This document shows, in pieces, positions 5,496 to 7,696 of a stretch of DNA of 7,696 nt. Source of the DNA: an uncultured Erysipelotrichaceae bacterium. GTDB taxonomy: Bacteria > Bacillota_I > Bacilli_A > RF39 > UBA660. Below the pieces are notes generated by a model, which was not told the DNA's origin, made no database searches, and saw nothing but the letters and a program-made list of their open reading frames with translations. Location: NCBI GenBank assembly GCA_902797275.1, contig CADBSI010000009.1, forward strand, positions 1-7,696. Direction: 5' to 3'. Each line of letters starts with the position of its first letter. The first letter of the stretch is position 1. Both the position numbers and the translations under genes were made by a program.

Positions 5496-6077
5496 TTACA
5501 AAATAATATCATTGTTATTATCAAATTCAATATTTAAATATTTTCTACTAGCTAAGTAATCACACATATGAACAAAGCTTTCATATTTAGTCTTTGGTTT
5601 TGGTAAAATTTCATTACCATTATAATCAGTATTCCAAGGACCCATATGACTTTCAATAGCCTTAGCAACAAATTTTAATTCACTATCACTTAATTTTAAT
5701 TTATCTTTATTATCAAGAATATAATTTTTAATTAAAGTTGGATGATCTACTTGAGTATACCTATTATGAGTTAAACCACTTTTTAAGCCATCATGTAAAA
5801 TTAAAGTCATTATCATCAAATCTTTTTCATCACTTGTATATTTATCACCTATAGTTGGATTATCAAGTAAATCTTTAGCTAATAAAACAGCTGCTTTTAC
5901 ATGTCTTACTAATCCTCCATCTCCTAGAGTAAACTTTGGATGATATTTTCCAGTAGATGATGCTGGTATAGTAAAGAAATAATCAGGAAGTAAATTAATC
6001 ATTACTTCACAACTTTCTTTAATATTTTTGTTTTTTATATAACCTAATTCTTTTTTAAAATAATCTTTTTTTTCCAT
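5496..6077 (-). CDS. HD-domain metal-dependent phosphohydrolase, substrate unknown
   Basis: This 193-residue soluble protein is predicted to be an HD-superfamily phosphohydrolase. The metal-ligand pattern is clear: His59 (GGLVRHV), His95-Asp96 (LHDG), His112 (VDHP), His144 (ESHMGPW) and Asp173 (CDYLASRK). The extra histidines between HD and the final Asp suggest a two-metal site, as in HD phosphodiesterases. An additional conserved-looking stretch (PASSTGKYHP, about 38-47) lies near the N-terminus. There are no membrane segments and no other domain. Its ATG lies one base after the hemW stop, and its ribosome binding site (AGGAG, 6084-6088) is made of the last hemW codons, so translation is likely coupled to hemW. 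Substrates of HD proteins range from nucleotides to cyclic dinucleotides and RNA ends; nothing here decides between them. Read-through into rpsP is possible because no strong terminator separates them. Confidence 0.82.
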   Translation of the reverse strand: MEKKDYFKKELGYIKNKNIKESCEVMINLLPDYFFTIPASSTGKYHPKFTLGDGGLVRHVKAAVLLAKDLLDNPTIGDKYTSDEKDLMIMTLILHDGLKSGLTHNRYTQVDHPTLIKNYILDNKDKLKLSDSELKFVAKAIESHMGPWNTDYNGNEILPKPKTKYESFVHMCDYLASRKYLNIEFDNNNDIIL

Positions 6078-6078
6078 A

Positions 6079-7167
6079 CTACTCTCCTACAAAATTAATT
6101 AATATACTATTTTCTACATATATTTTATCATAACTTATTAATAAATTAGTACCATTATCAATAATTAGACCTGATTTTATTAAATCACGAATATTATATA
6201 AGTCAAGTATATTTACTTTATATCTTTTAAAAAACTCCGATTTATTAATTCCTGATATTTTTCGAAATCCAAGTATTAAAGCATAAGAAATAATATCTTT
6301 ATCACTTAATATTTCTAAATTATCTAAGTAATTACCAGCAAAATACTTTTTTAAACTTAAAGTATTAGTATAACGACAATTACCCAAATAACCACTAGCT
6401 GATACTCCAAAGCCATAATAAGGTAAATTATTCCAATAAACTAAATTATGTTTAGCTTCATACCCAGGTTTACTAAAATTACTAATTTCATAATGATTGA
6501 AACCAGACTTTTTTAATTTATTTATTATCAGTTCATACATTTCATAATCTAAATCCTCAGGAATGTTTTTTTCTTTTATAATTTTTAAATAAGTATTATT
6601 TTCAATAATTAAAGAATAAGTTGAAATATGAGTTATATCTAAACTTAAAATATTATTAATATCATAAGCTAAATCTTTTAAAGTTTGATTTTTAAGTCCA
6701 TAAATTAAATCAACATTTATATTAGTAATATATTTTTTAATTAAATTTATTTTCTCTTTAACTAACTTAAAATCATGATTTCTTTTTAAATATTTTAAAT
6801 TTTCATTTATAGTACTTTCAACTCCCATACTTATTCTATTAACTTTATTAATCTTGAATAATTTTAATTTTTCTTCATCAATACTTTCAGGATTAACTTC
6901 TATAGTAAACTCTAAGTTATCAGATAATTTAAATATTTTTATTATTTCAAATAATTTTTTAAACTCAGTTATATTTAAAGAACTTGGAGTTCCTCCTCCT
7001 ATATAAATAGTTTTTATTATTTCTCCCTGGTATTTTTCTTGAACTTCTTTTTTTAAACTATCTAGGTACAAATCAACTTGTTTTTCATTATAGAAAAACT
7101 TAGTAAATGAACAATACGAACAAATTGATTGGCAAAATGGAATATGAATATAAACGGAATTAGTCAT
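6079..7167 (-). CDS. hemW: HemW, radical SAM heme chaperone (coproporphyrinogen III oxidase-like)
   Basis: This is a cytoplasmic radical SAM protein of the HemW group, which binds heme and passes it to target proteins; it was often misnamed oxygen-independent coproporphyrinogen III oxidase (HemN). The 362-residue protein carries the [4Fe-4S] motif CxxxCxYC at Cys12, Cys16 and Cys19, preceded by YIHIPF. It has the SAM-binding GGGTPS (about 58-63), then EVNPES, and the HemW-type HNLVYW motif in the second half. The length is close to the family's 370-380. The ATG at 7167 overlaps the end of lepA by 8 bases and follows GAGG by 6 bases. lepA-hemW is a standard Firmicute pair, which favours HemW over true HemN. 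hrcA, which often follows, is replaced by an HD hydrolase. No heme-biosynthesis gene is visible, so its role here is inferred from the family. Confidence 0.93.
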   Translation of the reverse strand: MTNSVYIHIPFCQSICSYCSFTKFFYNEKQVDLYLDSLKKEVQEKYQGEIIKTIYIGGGTPSSLNITEFKKLFEIIKIFKLSDNLEFTIEVNPESIDEEKLKLFKINKVNRISMGVESTINENLKYLKRNHDFKLVKEKINLIKKYITNINVDLIYGLKNQTLKDLAYDINNILSLDITHISTYSLIIENNTYLKIIKEKNIPEDLDYEMYELIINKLKKSGFNHYEISNFSKPGYEAKHNLVYWNNLPYYGFGVSASGYLGNCRYTNTLSLKKYFAGNYLDNLEILSDKDIISYALILGFRKISGINKSEFFKRYKVNILDLYNIRDLIKSGLIIDNGTNLLISYDKIYVENSILINFVGE

Positions 7168-7696
7168 TTATTTCCTCATTAGATAAAACAGTTAAGAAAG
7201 CTTCTTGAGGTATTTCAACATTACCAATTTGTTTCATTCTTTTCTTTCCTTCTTTTTGCTTTTCTAGAAGTTTTTTCTTTCTTGATACGTCTCCTCCATA
7301 ACATTTAGCTAGAACATCTTTTCGCATAGCTTTTATGTCTGATCTTGCAATTATTTTAGAGCCAATAGCAGCTTGAATTGGAACAACAAACATTTGTCTT
7401 GGAATAATTGCTTTTAAGTTATTAACAACAATTTTTCCTTTATTATATGCAAAGTCTTTATGGACAATAGTTGATAAGGCATCAACAACGATACCATTTA
7501 CTAAAATGTCCATTTTAACTAAATTACTAGGTTTATAGCCAATTACTTCATAGTCAAATGAAGCATATCCTTTGGAAATACTTTTTAATTTGTCAAAGAA
7601 ATCATAAACAATTTCTGATAGAGGAAGTTCATAATGTAAAATTGCTCTTTCTGGAGTTAAATATTCAATCTGTTTATAAATTCCTCTTTTATTTTG
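7160..7696 (-). CDS. lepA: Elongation factor 4 (LepA GTPase), C-terminal 178 residues; 5' end outside the window
   Basis: This is the C-terminal part of LepA/EF4, a translational GTPase that acts on the ribosome in tRNA back-translocation or 30S assembly. The frame is open to the right edge of the window, so the start and the GTPase domain are missing. An internal ATG at 7513 is not the gene start. The visible part begins in the EF-G-like domain V (YLTPERAILHYELPLSEIV, then FDKLKSISKGYASFDYE). It includes the LepA-specific C-terminal domain: IPRQMF, AAIGSKIIAR, LAKCYGGDVSRKKKLLEKQK and the ending VEIPQEAFLTVL. All are very close to the family consensus. It overlaps hemW by 8 bases (ATGACTAA carries the start of one and the stop of the other), indicating one operon. 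Confidence 0.96.
   Translation of the reverse strand, partial: QNKRGIYKQIEYLTPERAILHYELPLSEIVYDFFDKLKSISKGYASFDYEVIGYKPSNLVKMDILVNGIVVDALSTIVHKDFAYNKGKIVVNNLKAIIPRQMFVVPIQAAIGSKIIARSDIKAMRKDVLAKCYGGDVSRKKKLLEKQKEGKKRMKQIGNVEIPQEAFLTVLSNEEIND

Noticed and set aside
5490..5518. A plus-strand promoter (TTGACA, 17 bases, TGTTAT) pointing into the HD gene as antisense.
   Set aside because: The -35 is one arm of the inverted repeat, and the -10 matches only 4 of 6. No plus-strand gene follows.
7160..7513. A separate 117-residue protein starting at the ATG at 7513.
   Set aside because: The frame continues upstream to the window edge with clear LepA sequence, so this is an internal methionine.
1..7696. 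A recoded genome with UGA as tryptophan, suggested by the lack of TGA stops and the AT-rich composition.
   Set aside because: The tryptophans checked at conserved positions (for example in the ATPase, rpsP, hemW and dacF) are TGG, and no in-frame TGA is needed to complete any protein. Nine stops are too few to infer anything from the missing TGA.
1..7696. A new defence or mobile system.
   Set aside because: Every long frame belongs to a known housekeeping or envelope family. No transposase, integrase, nuclease, toxin-antitoxin pair, tRNA or array is visible.

Overview
The window is AT-rich chromosomal DNA from a low-GC, Gram-positive-type bacterium, most likely an uncultured Bacilli/Erysipelotrichia-like or RF39-type Firmicute. 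The taxonomic guess is inference from base composition and gene content. Two sequence facts limit it. Every tryptophan codon I checked is TGG, and the proteins are full length under the standard code, so this is not a Mycoplasma-type code in which UGA means Trp. A D-Ala-D-Ala carboxypeptidase implies a peptidoglycan wall. All nine visible stop codons are TAA or TAG.

Layout. The left part (1-2191) reads rightward: the 3' two-thirds of a PMCA-like Ca2+ P-type ATPase, then a single prepilin-like secreted protein with four cysteines. Positions 2192-2465 form a convergent intergenic zone with two opposed terminators, a 10-bp perfect inverted repeat and a possible 53-aa small ORF. Everything from 2466 to the right edge is on the minus strand. 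Read in its own direction it runs: lepA (3' part), hemW and an HD-domain hydrolase as an overlapping or abutting operon; then a strong promoter, rpsP and khpA with a terminator; then a GluP/YqgP-like rhomboid protease with its own promoter and terminator; then a DacA/DacF-type carboxypeptidase with a terminator.

Functionally this is housekeeping and envelope content: translation (LepA, ribosomal protein bS16, the RNA-binding KH protein KhpA), heme trafficking (HemW), membrane proteolysis, wall maturation, ion transport and a secreted pilin-like protein. The lepA-hemW and rpsP-khpA pairs are classic Firmicute neighbours. The genes that usually follow (hrcA after hemW; rimM, trmD and rplS after khpA) are absent here.

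I found no defence system, CRISPR array, tRNA, rRNA, insertion sequence or phage gene, and no convincing evidence of a new multi-gene system. The most interesting signals are small-scale. Intrinsic terminators repeatedly overlap the stop codon of the gene they end. The inverted repeat and possible small ORF sit between the convergent genes. Nested inverted repeats overlap the rpsP promoter. An HD hydrolase of unknown substrate is tightly coupled to hemW.
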